Below, piece after piece: positions 22,875 through 23,409 of a stretch of 23,409 nucleotides of DNA (positions are counted from its first letter, which is position 1; every line of letters begins with the position of its first letter). Source of the stretch: a virus. Made by a program: the position numbers and the translations under genes. Location of the stretch: IMG/VR virus record IMGVR_UViG_3300034198_011603, positions 1-23,409 of that record; one strand, given 5' to 3'. The notes beneath the pieces were generated by a model that was not told where the DNA came from, ran no database searches, and saw nothing but the letters and a program-made list of their open reading frames with translations.

Positions 22875-23189
22875 ATGATCGGCTCTAAAGAGGTTTACTG
22901 CAATCAAGACCGCGCCTGGGTGGCCCGCCAGATTGGGGATGTCTGGCCCGTGTATCGTATCGGAACGGACAGCATCGTGGGGTATCAAACCCTGGTTCCT
23001 ATCCGTGGTACAGCCCCGGAATTCGGGGCAGGAAACGTCATGCTGGGGACTAGCGTCATCATCCATCTTACTTACTTGCTTAATGTCGCAGCAGAAATGA
23101 AGCAGGCAGAGGATATCTACAGTGCCCGGCAAACCATCCTGGCTAAGTGGCCTGATGCCCTCATGCATCCACTGGACCAGATGAATTAG
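22875..23189 (+). CDS. Plus-strand cassette protein 3, unknown (104 aa)
   Basis: ATG at 22875 with GGAGGG five bases upstream. Sequence begins MIGSKEVYCNQDRAWVARQI and has a hydrophobic mid-segment (GNVMLGTSVIIHLTYLLNVA) that may be a buried helix rather than a membrane span, followed by a charged helix. No known family. It sits alone between two leader cassettes, so is probably expressed as a separate unit. Confidence 0.7.
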   Translation: MIGSKEVYCNQDRAWVARQIGDVWPVYRIGTDSIVGYQTLVPIRGTAPEFGAGNVMLGTSVIIHLTYLLNVAAEMKQAEDIYSARQTILAKWPDALMHPLDQMN

Positions 23190-23195
23190 CATCCC

Positions 23196-23245
23196 GTGGC
23201 CCTGGCCTTTGCTGGGGCCACAAGACAACCCTAATGGAGGGAACA
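23196..23245 (+). promoter_or_regulatory. Leader cassette D: diverged hairpin plus start box
   Basis: A ten-pair stem GTGGCCCTGG / CTGGGGCCAC with a six-base loop (23196-23221). Its loop and inner stem differ from B and C, but pairing is kept. The box CAACCCTAATGGAGGG at 23226-23241 is identical to B and C. Confidence 0.8.
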
Positions 23246-23409
23246 ATGGTTACGTTTACTGCAATGAAACCCGGCGTGATAACTGCAATTGAAGCGATCG
23301 TGCGCAGCATCCCTAATGATGGAATATCGATGCGCATCGATGATCGTCTGGTGGAATTCACGTCTACCCGTACGGGTTTCATTTACAGTGGCTGGGTGGA
23401 CAGCAGCAA
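23246..23409 (+). CDS. Plus-strand cassette protein 4, partial, unknown
   Basis: Open from the ATG at 23246 to the right edge (54 full codons), four bases after GGAGGG. Begins MVTFTAMKPGVITAIEAIV, then a short beta stretch and GWVDSS at the edge. No motif; recognised as a gene by its leader cassette and open frame. Confidence 0.65.
   Translation, partial: MVTFTAMKPGVITAIEAIVRSIPNDGISMRIDDRLVEFTSTRTGFIYSGWVDSS

Noticed and set aside
22332-23246. A 304-codon minus-strand frame across the plus-strand cassettes
   Set aside because: The plus-strand genes have repeated leaders with GGAGGG at each start, and the minus frame runs through the hairpins; its product is Gly/Pro/His-rich and low in structure.

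Overview
The window is part of a tailed double-stranded DNA phage (or prophage) genome with siphovirus-type architecture. Support comes from a tape measure protein, a frameshifting pair of tail assembly chaperone frames, an HK97-type head module (large terminase, portal, prohead protease, major capsid protein) and tail-tube proteins, with no sheath gene. No integrase, repressor, lysis gene or tRNA is visible. Base composition is near 50% GC, ribosome binding sites are strong (GGAGGG-like), and CTAG is frequent, unlike most enterobacterial phages. The host cannot be named from the sequence.

Layout. From about 21.6 kb down to the left edge every gene is on the minus strand and tightly packed, with many TAATG, ATGA or GTGA junctions. 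In transcription order: a RusA-type resolvase, a small zinc-ribbon protein, an unknown protein, a calcineurin-type phosphoesterase, a terminase small-subunit-like protein, several small unknown proteins, a MazG-like pyrophosphohydrolase, the large terminase, a portal fused to a MuF-type domain, a small protein, a prohead protease with an extra N-terminal region, the capsid, a probable decoration protein, connector, neck and tail-terminator proteins, three tandem tail-tube paralogues, the G/GT chaperones, the tape measure, a large hub protein, and a beta-rich tail-tip or fibre protein cut by the left edge. The order is that of assembly: packaging motor, head, connector, tail tube, tail tip.

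From 21.6 to 22.04 kb lies a 430-bp non-coding divergence. It holds two clusters of a TTGACCAA-type repeat facing away from an AT-rich core, each next to an outward-facing candidate promoter. It looks like a control region, a replication origin, or both.

To the right, four plus-strand genes of unknown function (the last cut by the edge) stand as separate cassettes. Each is preceded by a GC-rich hairpin and a near-identical 16-nt box containing the ribosome binding site. The hairpin arms vary in a pairing-preserving way. This recalls the start-associated sequences of cluster K mycobacteriophages but is a different sequence, and it is the most novel-looking feature here.

Other notable points: a textbook GGGAAAC -1 slippery site at the end of the G chaperone gene; an A10 tract exactly at the portal/MuF boundary where either shift gives a stop within five codons; and TTGAAC-type candidate promoters before the portal gene, the protease module and the leftmost tail gene.
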